64,000 nucleotides of DNA from NCBI GenBank assembly GCA_947179485.1, contig OX359245.1, positions 81,703,067 to 81,767,066 on the forward strand, read 5' to 3'. A model generated the notes under the pieces. The model made no database searches. It was not told where the DNA came from and saw only the letters and a list, made by a program, of their open reading frames with translations. Of this stretch, positions 35,612-49,500 are shown piece by piece. Both the position numbers and the translations under genes were made by a program. Every line of letters begins with the position of its first letter. The stretch's first letter is position 1. Source of the DNA: Allacma fusca. Lineage: Eukaryota; Arthropoda; Collembola; Symphypleona; Sminthuridae.

Positions 35612-36910
35612 ATTCCGAGGCCTGGAGCAAATTCCCCCGTCCCATAAAAACATTCATCTCCTTTCTTCGGAACAAAATAGTCTCTAACCTTCTCGTAGTC
35701 CTGCTCTTAATTCACACATCCGTTTTTAAAGCGCACAAAATAGAGCTCTTAGGGAAACCTCCTGTCGAAGACTGGATGTCACTTTTTGCTAAATTCCTAG
35801 GATTCACAATCATATTCGAAAATAGTTGGAAAACTGGCAGAAGCAGGGCATAATGAAAACAAAATCGTTCTTGTTTGATAATTCGTCCTTAGAGGATCCG
35901 CTGGATCAGAAATCAAAAGAACGTCCACAGTAATTATTTATTTCAATGTAAGAATTCCGAGGATCCCCAGGTACTGTACTTACAATTGGGCTCATTGACA
36001 GCAATTAATTTGAATCCAAGGCGGCGGGGAATTGAAACGAGCTGACACCTTGAGGTCCTTGTGAGTTTAGCCTCATTGTAATTATTGTAATTATTACATG
36101 GAGACAATGGAGACTGGAGGTTGTGTGGGAAGGACAACATGAGGAAGTAATAATTAGTTTTAATAGTCCAAGGCGCTATTTTCATGCTCGGGGTAATTAT
36201 TATCTAGGAATTGTAACAAGTGAGTGAGCGGAGGCTTGTTAAATGGTAACAAATTTCCCACTTTAGGTCTCCGTAATGTGTTTGCCTTGACTTGGGTGAT
36301 GGGTAGTAAAGTGAGTGGTTTTCGGAGAAATTTTCCGAGCTAGCGCCTCCGCCCGGCCTCAAGATATTTACATTTATCCTGAATTGGGACCCCCTCACTA
36401 TTGTCTTTGAAAACAAGCCAATTTCGATTATTCCGGGGCCCTGGTCCTTATATTCCCTTATGCTTATAGATAAATATATGTATCTGTCTCAATGATAGCA
36501 GGGCTCCACTTCAGAAGCTGCTCCTTGGATTGGACCCTCTTAGGCATTTTTACTCCGCAAATGGCAAATGTAATGATTGGAGATGTGAGATGACTTTCCC
36601 TTCTCGCTCTCTCTCTCTCTCATATTTGATGGAAATTGTGTAAACCCGTTTTTCCCTGGACTTTTGATAGAGTGTTGGGATGGAAAAGGCAGGAGAGTGT
36701 ATGGATGGATGGAGAGAGACAATGCCTGGGCTCGCTCAAGGGTTTCCAGTTACTGTCATAATTCTTACATGCATAGGTACAAGGGCTTTGAGAAGGAATT
36801 GGGGAGAAGACGATTTCCCGCACATGATATCTTTATTTTGCCGTGAGGAGATGAGTGGAAACCATGAAAAGTAAATATTTTCCTGGGACCGAAATTACTT
36901 TTGCCTTCCG

Positions 36911-36952
<42 letters not shown>

Positions 36953-39900
36953 TTCTCTGGTCCCTGGGTGTTTTTGTAAGCATAAGCCCCTGTAATAGGG
37001 CCGAGTTCGGAGGAGCACTATCTGGCTCATATGGCCTTATCAAAATAACCCTTCGTTCTGGGAGAAGACTAAAAGGCAGTCTCTGTCAAATTTAATTGTG
37101 GGATGGTCTCCGCATTTATAGGCATTTAGTGTTGACAAATGTCATGGGTCTACAGGACCAGCTCTTTAATACGGACGAACGCCCGGCCGGAGCCAAATAC
37201 TAATATCCGCTTGGATTTTTTTTTTAACCCGCAGCAAATATTCCCAATTTTGCATTTTTATCCCCAGAGGACAATTTTACTATCATAAAACTTATCCGTG
37301 TAAATTTTTCGTTAAGCAATTGACAGCTCTGAAATTTTCCAAAATTTAAATTGCGAATGCAAAATATATTTGCACTCCGATAAAGTGGACTTCATGGGAA
37401 CTAATATTTTGTTAGGGTATCTACAAATTTTCTCTCAAAAATTTTGATAATAATTATTATACTTTAAGGTATCTAAGGATTTTGCTTGTAAAAAACATGG
37501 ATGATTTTGCGAAATCTTGCCATTGAGAAGATGAGAAGGGTAATTATTACTCTTGAGCCTGGTAAGTAGGGCATAATGAGTACACTCCGTACTGGGTGGA
37601 TACTCCGAGACGTACATAATTACATATGTACATGGCTAATGAATTTTGACAGAGGAAGACAAGGAGTGGGTTCTGTCACATCCGTTCACACCTCACCCGT
37701 CCTCACGTTCACTGCCTGAGAAACGACTTGGAAAATTGCAATTACGTCTCTCCAACTTGCTTAACATATTTACATATATCCTTGAGTGGGACTCTTTTTT
37801 CCTTGGGCTTCGCTGACTCTGTACAACCTCAACTTTGCATCTCTTCTTCCTTCTTGCCAGTCCCCTCAATTCTCCATTTGCTCCAAATGAGTACACAATT
37901 TTTTCCTCGATTTTAGATTCTGGGATTCAAAATTTTGCATACGAGCAAATTACTTAGCTTACTCCTCACAATGTCACAATCAATGAAGTTGTTGGGATTG
38001 GGACAGGATGAACATCTTCGACTTGTGACATTTATGGAAAAACAGTAAAAGAAAAACAAAAAAAAGATTCTCTGACTGTAGTTCTGATGTTCAATGTGCA
38101 ATTAACTTGTAGTCGTTCAACTAGTCATTTTAGAGAAAGACCAAGAAAATATTTGTATTATGTTGACAGTTGAAAGGGTCCGTCAGTTTTCTCATCCAAG
38201 GCTAATATGTTTCTCTATTCATCTAGATGGGAGCAGTTTTGTTCACTACATAACATTAATATTACGGCATTGTGTAATATTTATTAAAACAATTTGTTAT
38301 AACAATAATAAATAATCATTGTAAACAAACATTTTGAAACCGTTACAGGTAAACCATGGAAATGGTCATAATAAAGTAATTACGAAACACTAAATTGAGT
38401 GTTAGAAATTATACGAAGGTATTTTTTAAGATTGAGTTCCAAAAATTGAGCTATACATGCGTAAGGAGTCTGAGGGAAATGATTAGAGAGATTGGGAAAT
38501 TAATGGAAGTTGGGAATGTCCGGACTTATCCCATCTGTCAAACACGATTATTCATTGGGGTTTCCCATTCATTAGATCCAGTTTGCTACTCCTTCGCTTT
38601 TATACAGGCGTAGTATAAAAATGTAATAGTGGAATTGTAATAGTATTCCGTTGACAGGAGGGATTGATGAGAGGGGGGGGGGAGAAAGGAAGGGGATTTT
38701 TTTTTTCGAGAGAGAGGTGGAAGCCAGGCTTTGGGACAGACCAACTGTGAGTAAAGACTCGTTCTATTTTAAAACGTGTGACATGTATACCTACACAAAA
38801 GTCTAAAGTAAAAGGATATGACTATGGAGCTCTCTTCACGCACTCCTCACCACTTTGTTATTCCCATACTACATTGTGGACGGAGGTGGATTTTTCCGCA
38901 TTTCGTCTTCCTCCTCCTGCTATTATTAGCTCATGGGGTGGAGAGGAGATACAGATGAGTCCTCGTAACTCTGAGGCTTTATTCACCAATCCCCTCCAAA
39001 TCATCTCCTTCGCATCCAACAACACTAATCATTTCCCACCGTTTTTTTTTATCATCCTCTTTCTCTCAAAAATCCTCCGAATCCCAACACATCTTTCTTC
39101 CTTATAATTATACTAATGTCTCGAGCTGGATCGCCCATCATTTTATTTCTTTTTTTATCTTTTTTTTTATTCCCCACCTCCAACATGTAAATTAACCTTT
39201 GACCTTTGATCTTCCTCTCTCGCCTCTCAAAATTTAATTAGTCTCCACTTGCATAGATATACATAGGGCTTATGTAAAGAAAAATTAACCAGATGACTTT
39301 TTTTTTAAATTAAGCTCACAATCAGCTATTTAGAACCACTTGACCTGGAGGTCAAGTAGTGGCTGGGCTCAATAAGTCTGCGTGTAATTAAAAGTGTCGG
39401 AGCTTTTAAATTCCTCTTGGGAATTATTGTGAGGAGGTGTTTTTGATCTCCGTTGTCATTCCGATTCCTCATAGCATGTGCAATTCGAAGTTGAGGAGCA
39501 ATAACCGATGTATGTATGTTGAATTAGAATGGATTTAAAAAAATGTGATGGGGAATAAAAAGGTAGTGTGTTGAATGCAGAGGCTTATTTGGGTCCTGAG
39601 GATTCCTATACACGGAGGCCTTTGGACTAGCTATCTGTACAATGAAGGGATGACTGAGTTGAGGAAGCTCGTTTTGGTATTGAGAGGTCTGTTGTTTGGA
39701 GGGAAAGTTGAAGATGAGAGAGAGAGAGAGAGTTTACTTAATGCATTATTTATTGTTGGGGTGATTGGGTGTAATCCTCCGTGAGGAAGGGGCCAAATGG
39801 GACGCAATCAAGTGTGAATGCTTAGCTTTTGTTGAGTGGATGAGTGAGTTGGAAGTTGAGACGTGGGATGAACCTTTGGCCAACTCTTCATCTCTTCTTC

Positions 39901-41350
39901 CCTTCTTCCCTTCTTCTTCTTCAACATATTACAACATTTACAGCCCACCCACATTCCATATACGCTACTTTTTTTCCCAAGCATGTACTCAGTCCATTCC
40001 CAACCACCACTTTCTCAAGCCCTTTTCACCAATTTAAATCTTCTTTTCCTTTGTAATGAGAAATGTGCAGTCAGTCCGATCATTTGTAGTTCACACAATA
40101 TATAGATATTATTACATGCCAAATTTTTTTTATCAACAATTAACCCGAATTTTCAACCTTTTCAATTTCTTATACACAGAGCCTTTACCCTTTGGTGTGG
40201 GGCTGTGTCAATTTTTTAAAGCCTAGATTCTCAATCTTTTGTTCTCTCTCTCTCTCTCTCTCATCTTGAAAATCTCCCGATAAATTTTTCCTTTCTTAAT
40301 AGAGAACGGAACTGTAATCCCGTGTGTATCAATTCGGGTTTTTTCAATGGATTTAAGTGTCCTTGCTAATTGATAGAGTCCTGGTATTAAGGGCCTCACT
40401 TTATACAAGCAATATTATATAATCTTAAAGCGGCTGCATCCAGCATGTTCATATATAATGTTGTCTCATAGTGCCCCTGAAATCTCGGACACTACATTAA
40501 TTGTAAGTAGGTTGAACATTTCTACTTGCTTACGCTCATTGGGTATTGGCTTATATGTATGTACAATGCCCAGCTTAGTTTCAGAATTACAATGTCATAG
40601 GATCATGTTCTAGCAAAATGAGGGTCCAGAAAGTTAACGTAATTATTACTGATAGCAAATGTGAAATCTCTTTTTTGAAGGGAAAAGGATCCAAATTGTT
40701 TTACTATGCTCAATAATCCTAAAATCGTAGGTTTTTCGTAATAAAATTTACCCGAGATATTTTATCCCTTTTCCAATTTTTAGTTCCCCCTTGTCTGTCT
40801 TTTTACATGATAAATCCCATAATAAAATAAATTGCAATTTTAAAAGCTGACGAAAATGCTAAAGTAACATTCAAGCCTGTTAAAATTCAAAGATGTTAAA
40901 AGCCCATAAAAAACCACACCGTATGAAGCATTAAATTTATATACGTTGACGAAGATAAGTCATGGATAAAAAAAAAATCAGGTTTTCAATCACATTTTTT
41001 AAGCTCGACATTTCCATATAAAATATTTTCCTCCCAGGGAATGAAAGGGCAATAAAAAATTGCATGTTGGAAAGATGCTGCACTGTAATTATTACGTAAT
41101 TACATCATTGTATGTAATTATATATTTAAGGATAGGATAAAAATTGAAATACCATTGATACGTTGGTCTCTATGTGGAATGTGTGCTAATGACTGAGCGT
41201 AATGAATCCTTAGGGAAGACACAAGGACAGCCAGGACTGACTGTATATAATTACGTAAGTCTCGGACGCAGGGGTCCCTGTCTGCGTGTTGTTGAGAGTG
41301 ACTGGTGGTAAAAGGTAATTTAAGAGGGACTCTGTGTGTGTGTGTGTGTG

Positions 41351-41387
<37 letters not shown>

Positions 41388-44300
41388 GGCGAGGTGTAGG
41401 TATGTGTTGACACCCTGTGGAATGAAATGAATGGGAAGAGATTTGGGTGGGAGTCAAGGAGATACACGGAGGTTAGGTCTCAAGAAAGAATTATGAATAT
41501 TTAGTGTATCTGGTTTTGTCGATTCACACTTCAACGGCAGATAAGTCTCGTCCGAGTGAATGAATGGCCGTCGTTGTGGAAGGAAGGAAGGAAAGCATCG
41601 TAAAAATGTGAACAAGGGCAAAAGGGCAGAGAGTGTGCTGGAGATGGAGGGATTCACACTTGAGAGTATATTTTATTATGTACTTATAATATTCCTGAGA
41701 CCTTCCCTATATACATAATATACATATGTACGTCTTAGACCCCGTATACTCTGTGATACATGCTCTGGTTCTGCTTGGATGTTTGTGTACATGTGGAGGC
41801 TATTTGTGTCTGGAAAAGGGGAAAGGCCAACATGAAGTTAACATCGTCGGGTGATTAATGTCCCGAGAAAAAGCAGGAGCAGAGCAAGGAAGGGAAAAAT
41901 GCTCCGACATAAAAAAAAATCTTTGAATTTACTCTCAATCTGCTTTTAAATAGCTGGCTTTCCTCTCAGTCTCCGTGTAATTACGTCCCGAGCACTGGCT
42001 GGGAAAGGCATTTACTCAAACACAATCTCAACATTTTCTCACTTCCTTTCCAAGGCCCATAGCCTCATGTGATTCTCATGTGATTCAATTAGTTCATATA
42101 TAATTCCTCCGGCCCACTTACACTCTCTCAGCCCCATCCCTCAATCTTCACAGCTCAGGAATGTATTTACATTAAAACATACATACATTAGATACATATA
42201 CGCACCTATGTACAAAATGTAATTATTATAGAAGATTATGCGAACTCTACAAGGGATTCATTACACAGGATTTTCTCTCACTTGGATTTTCCATCCAGTC
42301 CATAAACGACTTTAGCAGATCGAAAGGGAGGATTTGACGAAGGTCTTGCTTTTACAGGAAATATCCAAGGATGAGGTTCGGACAAGATCTAGTCACATCT
42401 GTGGACACTTGTATTTATACTTGTAAGGAGCTGAGAGGAAAGGATGTGGTCCTCCTTGTTCACACTGTGTGAGTGTCACAAGATCCCTATTATGTTTTTT
42501 TTTTTGTGGGGAAGGTCAATGGAGATTCCGATCCTAAACATTTCAACAATAACCAATTACCAACGTCATCAGGAGCACATCTCAAAATTTTTACGTCACT
42601 CATTTCTCCTTCTCAACTCTATAGCACTTCAAATATTGAGAAGACTTGGAATTTTCATTTAACTTCCTTCCACAACGGAAATCTATTTTCCACGTTAAAC
42701 TTAAATTCCCATTCAATCATACGATTTGGCAAAACCAGCAAATTATTGATTACTAGCTTGAGTTTTGCTTTGTAGGCGCTCTGACGTTATCCTTAAAGTA
42801 CTCCAATCCTTTTACCTAATTACTTGATGTCCTTTTACAGATTCAGTAATGCTAGCTTTGTCTGGTAATCAAAATATAGTATGGACGGAATGCGTTAAGG
42901 AGGTCAATTAACATTGGAAATGCTCTGACAGGCGTATTACTGTTTTTTTGTATCTGTTTTACATTTGACCGACTTTTGAAAATGACAATTTCTTATGGGA
43001 TTTAACATGGGAAATTTTAAGGTAGACAGGGGGGACTCTTCCCTTCGCTTAGGGATTTTAATGTTGGGTATGATTTCCTATAATTTTACTTGAAATTAGC
43101 ACGAGGTAGTCGGAACTTTTTTGTGTGATTAAATTGTATATTGTAAGAGTGTTGATATTGCCCAGCGTGTATTTTAGTATTGATAGTGACTGATTTAATA
43201 ATAATTGAAAGGCAGTTTTCCCAAGCATGTTAGAGATGTAACGGGAAGCTGACTATACCCTGAAAGGAGCAAATATGAGAGTTGTGTCCAAGTAGTAGTA
43301 AAATTCCTGTGGGATTTGGTTTGATAGGTGATTGAATTGAGGGATGATGAACATTACCAATTTGTTTACTGTTGGGCTGGAAAGTGAGTTCCGATAGGGT
43401 CTAATAATATCTGTGGATGTTGTGGTGTTTAAAATGGTTGGGATTTGGAGTGAAGCAGATGTGGGAAGGGAAGGTGACAAATTGAGAAGTATGCCGGAGG
43501 GACTCCGTGGCCAAGTCAACTCACGAGGGTGGCAAACTCACTCATTTTTCAAACTTTGCTTTCCGCACTTGAGTCTTCTCCCTTCCCAGCATTTCCAGTC
43601 ACTCTCTCACTCTCTCACTCACTCGCCCTTTCCTCTTTCTCCCTCACTCGAACGAACCCAAAAAGTCCACACACACTCCAGTAAATCCATGCAGAGCCCA
43701 CTTTGGGCAGTAAAGCCCCATTTTTTATTCATGCACTCAAAGTACAGAGTATTTTATGAACAAGTCAATCCAGAGAGTTAAGCCGTCCTAGCGTTTGCCA
43801 ACAAATCCTCAAAACCTCAACATTACTTAACTTCGCTCTTTACGCCATCAATTACTATAACCTCTGTTGGAATCCCTTCCCGAGAAGAAACCAGCATTTT
43901 GATATAGACGCGTCCGTCTCATTTCCCTCATTAGGATTTTACATGTGACAATTTGGAGCGAGACCCAGACTCTAATCTTCCAAGAGCTTTCTCACTTCAT
44001 GTCAGCCAGTCAAACAAGCTCCATTCCCCAAACAGTTCATATTACAAAATATTCCTTTACTGTAATATTATTTCTCACATTTAAGCCTTTTAAAAATTTT
44101 AATTCTTAAAACTTTTATTTTATTGGCTCATTTATTGCCCTCAGAATTAATGAATACAAAACGAATGTGGAAACGAACAATCACAAGAAATCTGTACCTA
44201 ACCAAATACACAAGTCAATATTCAACCATCGGATTAAATGGGTGTATTTGAATTTTTCTTAAAAGTAGATACCTACATATGTCATTTTTAAGAGAAGTGA

Positions 44301-45495
44301 AAAAAAGAATATTAATTCAGCAGAGTAATTAAACATCCCTTGAACAACGACATTAAGGCTTACATACTATGTAATGCCTGGAGACCAATTATTCCAAAAA
44401 TGAATCTAATTCTGTAATAATAATTACTGCAATTTTAAATTTTTTGTAAAACGCTAATATCACGATTCAGTTCTTTGTAGAAAAATTATTAAATTAAGAT
44501 GTAAAACAAGGTTAGTTTTAGCAGTTCGTTTTAGATAACCCGGAGATGAACACAGGTTCTGGTTCTGTTGTTCAAAAACTTGCTATTTATTATAGAGAAT
44601 GGATATCTCTAGAAGAATCCAAAGATCTGATTCGCAAAAATATGAATTTTCAACTTTTGAAAAATTTGTTTTTGTAAAAAATGCAAAGCCTAGATAATTA
44701 CTCCTACCTGAAAAAAAGATTTAGGGATAACTTCGACACCCTTTCACAAAATCCGAATACTAAGGGCTCAAAATCAATGCTAGAATTTGTACAACGTCCA
44801 AGTCCAAGGCTTAACTCATCTCTTCATCATGTAATTAATTATAGTTTACGAGATCTGAAGCTGTTTATACCAAAGTTTTTCCCTGTGTACAGGATTGCCT
44901 GTCCTAATACATTGCAATTTTTTTAAAATCTTCCCCCACAGCGATTTTTATAAAAATTTGCACAAGCAAATGTCTTTATTATTTCAAGCTAGCGTGCAAA
45001 ATCTTTGATAAATGTACAATCCTTAAAAGACCCCTAAAAAGCTCCCTAAAAGGGCCCTTAAAAATGTATTGTTTAAACCCATAGTATGTATAGTAGCTCA
45101 GCAGCTTTGTGTTTGCACCCCAGATGGGCTGTTTCGTTCAGAATTGCTCTAATTTCTCCCAAATCAAATGCTATTTTCTTATAGTTTTTAGAGCCGTAAA
45201 CTCTTTGCTTTGGTATTTTAAAACCTCATTTTCCCTCTAAATATGCTCATTTAATTTTTGACTCAAAATAAATTCTACATATTTTTTAAATTGGAAATAT
45301 TGCTAAGACGTTTCGAATTAATTTGTGTTAGTGAGGTATGTAAAAGCAAGTGCTGAGACGGAGGATGCTGGGGAAGTTAGTGGAGATGAATTGGATGATA
45401 TCAATTAACGGCTTGTTGGCAATCCGTGTTTATTTGGTAATGATGACTGGATGATTTGTTGTTGTGTGAAATATGGAGGGTGATGTGTGTATGTG

Positions 45496-45533
<38 letters not shown>

Positions 45534-45801
45534 AAGAGATTGGGCAAGTGTAGATTGTGACAAGTGAGGATACACAGAGAGGAGATGAGAGCACTCGAAT
45601 GCTGGCCGTGTTTAAGTAGTAAATAACCGTTACGCCAACTTGACTTGTCCAAACATCTCAAATTGCAACTCAAACATGTTTCCCAATTCCGGCTCTCACC
45701 AACAAATACATACAACATAGGGCGATCATTCATTGGGAATTCTCAAGGGATTGTCAACTTATGCCAACTCCTCATTTCCCTTGTAACTCTAAAGTGCGAC
45801 C

Positions 45802-45835
<34 letters not shown>

Positions 45836-48663
45836 CTTTTTTTTCTTATAAATACTTGTCCTCACAACAAATAACAACACCGTACTTTTTTTTTATACCT
45901 CACGTAAAAATCTTCTCCCTCAATCCTTTCTATACAATTATTTATTAGTAATTTGTAAAATTCCCCATTGGTCCTTTGGAAATTTGATTGTGCTTTTTTA
46001 ATGGGATACTTTTGAGACAGGAGCTGATATGACTCTTTGGTGAAAAATCCAGGACCCGGAAAAGTGTAATCTTATGAACTGACTGCCTTTGAATGGTGAA
46101 GAAAGGTGGGAGAGGACTGATTATTGTGAGGAGGCTGATTGTGAGAAGAGAGTCGTGAGCGCGTGTGTGCGGAACGCCGGGGATCCCTTTCACCAAATCT
46201 CATTTATCTTTGTCGCTGTTTTTGTGTGTCCTGTCCTGGGGAAGTTTTTTCCATCCACCTGACTCCCGACGATGACATGTGTTGCTTACGGGACAGGAAT
46301 GAAATTTGTACTTGGACCACACTCCTCCTCATCATCACACTCTCCTCAAACGAGCAGATTCCCTTCCTCTTCTCACTCACGGAAGCTTCCTCCATGTCCC
46401 TCACTCCTTTCATTAGTCATTATCACCGAGGCAGGAATATCCCTTTACCTTAAAACTCAGGGATACAGTCGGAGGCTCATCCTCAAGGAACCCTCCATTT
46501 CCAAGTCCTCTTCCTCGAAAATAAATAAATACTTCCTCTCAAAATTTATACTAATTATTTGCAAACAATCCCATGGATGAATGTGGAACACAGCGTCAAA
46601 TTAATAATTAGGGGAACAATTCTTTTCAATTTAGAAGATTTGTGAGATTTGATTAAATGATAAAAGTAGATGTAGTAGTTAAAATAAATGCAGTAGCAAT
46701 AAGTGAGCGTCCCAGGATTTGAAGATTAATTGGACGCCAAAATAAAATGTTGTTCCTCTGTCAAGAGGAAGATTTGCGAGAAAATGTTACTTCAGCCTTA
46801 TGTGCTTAATTGTCAGGAACATTTTCCATAGAGGACCGTCATAGGAATGAATGACTGTAGTTTTCATAAAAACCTGGTGGATGAGCTTACGTACGATACA
46901 CGTATTGACGTATGTACATATGTACATAAATGCATGCCTGGAAGATGCATAGGAAGTGTGAGTTGTGTGTGTGTGTTTTTGGATTGGGACGGGAGAAGGG
47001 AATATTTGTTAACTGTCGATGCATGGATCGAGGATTGAGGAAATCGAGAGAAACAGAGACAGAGAGAGAGAGAGCGTGAGTCTAAAATAGAAAAAAGCAA
47101 GTAGGAGAATGTTGAGAGCAGATTGTAATCCTTTGATGTAACCCATCTGTTATTAAGACGCATCCTTTCTAATCTCTCTTTTTTTCCTCTCTTCTTTTTT
47201 TCACGCCAACTGTTCGCGCTCTGTAGGGAAATATTATACGTATGTATATGCATGTATGTATGTGTTATGTATGTGTTTTGTATGTGTGGATCAAGTCCCA
47301 GGGACGCCTTATCTCCTAACGGCTGGCTACGGGACATATCTTGAGCATCGTCTCCTCAAAATAATCATCATCCCTAGTCCATGTCGATGCTTCATCTCCT
47401 TCTTCCTAATATTCTCCATTTAACCTTATGTATAAGCCTATAATGAGACGTATGGAAATGTAGATAATAATAAATGAGTTCATTTTCATCTTTCTTAGAT
47501 ATGAAAGATTTTCGGGGATAATAGCTTACAGTTATTGGAATTATTATTATTATTATTATTATTTTGAAGGACAGAAAAAAATTAGGTGCTATTTTTTAAA
47601 AAATTATTTTAAAGAGAAAGCAAATCAAAGTTTGAAGAAAACTGTGTTGTGGGATTCTTGAAAGACAATAAATTGTAATATGGAATTGTATGTAATTTAT
47701 CGTACATTTAATTTGAGAGACACGTCCATGGCTCCAATCTTGGATAATGCGTTCAGATCCTGTGAGCCGTAAATAAATGAGGTGGGGAAACTGCTAGTCT
47801 GTGTATTTACTATTGTGAAGTGAATTCCCTGAGATTTTCCAAGAAACTGGATATTAAATGGGAGATTTAAGATTGAGCTTAAAGAAGGAAAAGGAAGATT
47901 TAGTTAAATGGATGACATGAGGAAGTTGTGGGCTGAAGTCAGATTAATGCCATTCATTTACTACCTTCCATCTGCTACAATTCTCCCTTCTTCTTCTTCT
48001 TCTTCTTTTCTGGAGGCAGAACTTCAAGGAGAAACAGGAACATATCTTTCCTACACTGGCACAGCTTTGCAGCTCGAAAAAAAAATCCTTGCTTGAAATT
48101 CGATGTGAAAAACATGTGTCTGCTCGAGTCAGTCACGAAATCCAAGCCATAAAGTTCCCAATCAGCCTAAACATTTCCAGCTATGCATGTACATCCGTAT
48201 AAGTACGTATTTACTAAAAGAGCGTAAATGAATTACGGTTTCTATTGTTGTCAAAACGTGCTTACTAGGACTTTATGTTTAGAGGGCTCATTTTAGCTAT
48301 ACTTTATAGGACAATCTTCCGGAGGTGAATGTGTTCTGGCATGACGCTTTGTACAGTACTGTACGGAACTATTTAAGGGATCAATGAATAGTTCGTAACT
48401 TAAAATATAAAATAATGACTCCTGATAAGAATAGCAAAAGATGTGCGTGTTTATTGTTTCAAGTGCAGTTTAGGAGTGACGGTCAGATTGGAAATGGCTT
48501 TTGATCAGGATTAATGGATTAGTTTGATTGGTCCGTAGCTACAAGGGGAAATATTGCAAAATAACAGATAATATATTATCGTTGAGTATTGAGGCACTGA
48601 AAATATTTTAGCATGTCCATTTTGTTTGAATGGTATGCAATGGTACTGCACACCCACTGACTA
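35612..48663. other. Inter-FoxC spacer, non-coding, GA/CT-rich
   Basis: No gene supported on either strand; open frames are short and mostly run through simple repeats. Notable are GA/CT tracts at about 36606-36619, 36914-36948, 39717-39732, 40243-40263, 41351-41389, 45803-45833 and 47056-47072, a TG tract at 45497-45532, an ATT array at 47539-47563 and CTT repeats near 47987-48008. TAATTATT and TGTACATATGTAC-like motifs recur. No hAT ends recognised until 48.66 kb. Probably a cis-regulatory domain for the two FoxC genes (inference). Confidence 0.5.
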
Positions 48664-49003
48664 TATCGTCGCTGAAGAGGCAAAATGGAATACATGCATT
48701 TTGGATTAAAATCAAAATGGTCTACATGCAGTTTTACTAAATGCAAAATGGAATAGATGCATCAAGTTTTAAAAGCAAAATGGAATAAGTGCAATTTCGT
48801 CTAAAAGCAAAATGGTCTACATACATTATGAAAGTATACACGCATGTAGACCATTTTGCTTTTAGTGAAAACTGCATGTAGTTCATTTTGCTTTCAGGAA
48901 AGCTTGCAACTATTCCGTTTTGCCTTTAAGGAAAAAGGCATGTAGACCATTTTGCTTCTATTCGAAATTGCACTTAGTCCATTTTGCCTCTTCAGCGACG
49001 ATA
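48664..49003. mobile_element. MITE with inverted arrays of GCAAAATGG..TACATGCA
   Basis: Ends TATCGTCGCTGAAGAGGC and GCCTCTTCAGCGACGATA are perfect inverted repeats. Each half holds about five units of GCAAAATGG(AA/TC)TAxATGCA spaced roughly 30-33 bp, direct on the left and inverted on the right, so the whole 340 bp can fold into a long imperfect hairpin. No convincing target duplication. A truncated relative starts at 62134. Confidence 0.8.
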
Positions 49004-49194
49004 TCTATTAGTATAATTTGTATAATTTTATTATAATCTGTACATGCACATGTGCGAGACCAGTTGATAGGAACTTTTACAAGTGTGGAGGTGCATTAAA
49101 GGTAAAAATCATCGGTGATGGTATGATAAGCCACTTAGGGGCGAAGCTATATGATAGCGTCACTATACGATGTAACAGTATAGCCAAAAGATCG

Positions 49195-49500
49195 GAGTTT
49201 TGTAAATCTCCCTGGAAAATCATCTCTGAATTTTTTCCCTGCTGAATCAAACGCCCTTGCAGGGAGGTCTTCAACGATTTTCAAAATACCTGTTGAAAAA
49301 AGGTCAACGATTTTCACAATCCCTGTTAGCAAAAATAAATTCTCTACAAGACGTCAAAGCCCTGTCAAATAAGGTCCATCAATCTAAACATCCCTGTTTG
49401 CCTAACAAATTTCCCTGAAACACCAGAAAATTTGAAAATCCCTGCCAGAAAAAAAGATTAGCTAATTTAAAAATCCCTGTTTGCAAAATAGAATCCCTTC
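49195..49500. repeat. Interspersed repeat with recurring AATCCCTG motif
   Basis: CCCTG-centred words recur about every 20-40 bp (49208, 49236, 49318, 49392, 49411, 49440, 49473), in the same orientation as a related segment at 61405-61588 (both hold GATTTTCAAAATAC or ATTTTCAAAATAC and end AATCCCTGTTT..AAAA). Unclassified repeat. Confidence 0.5.
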
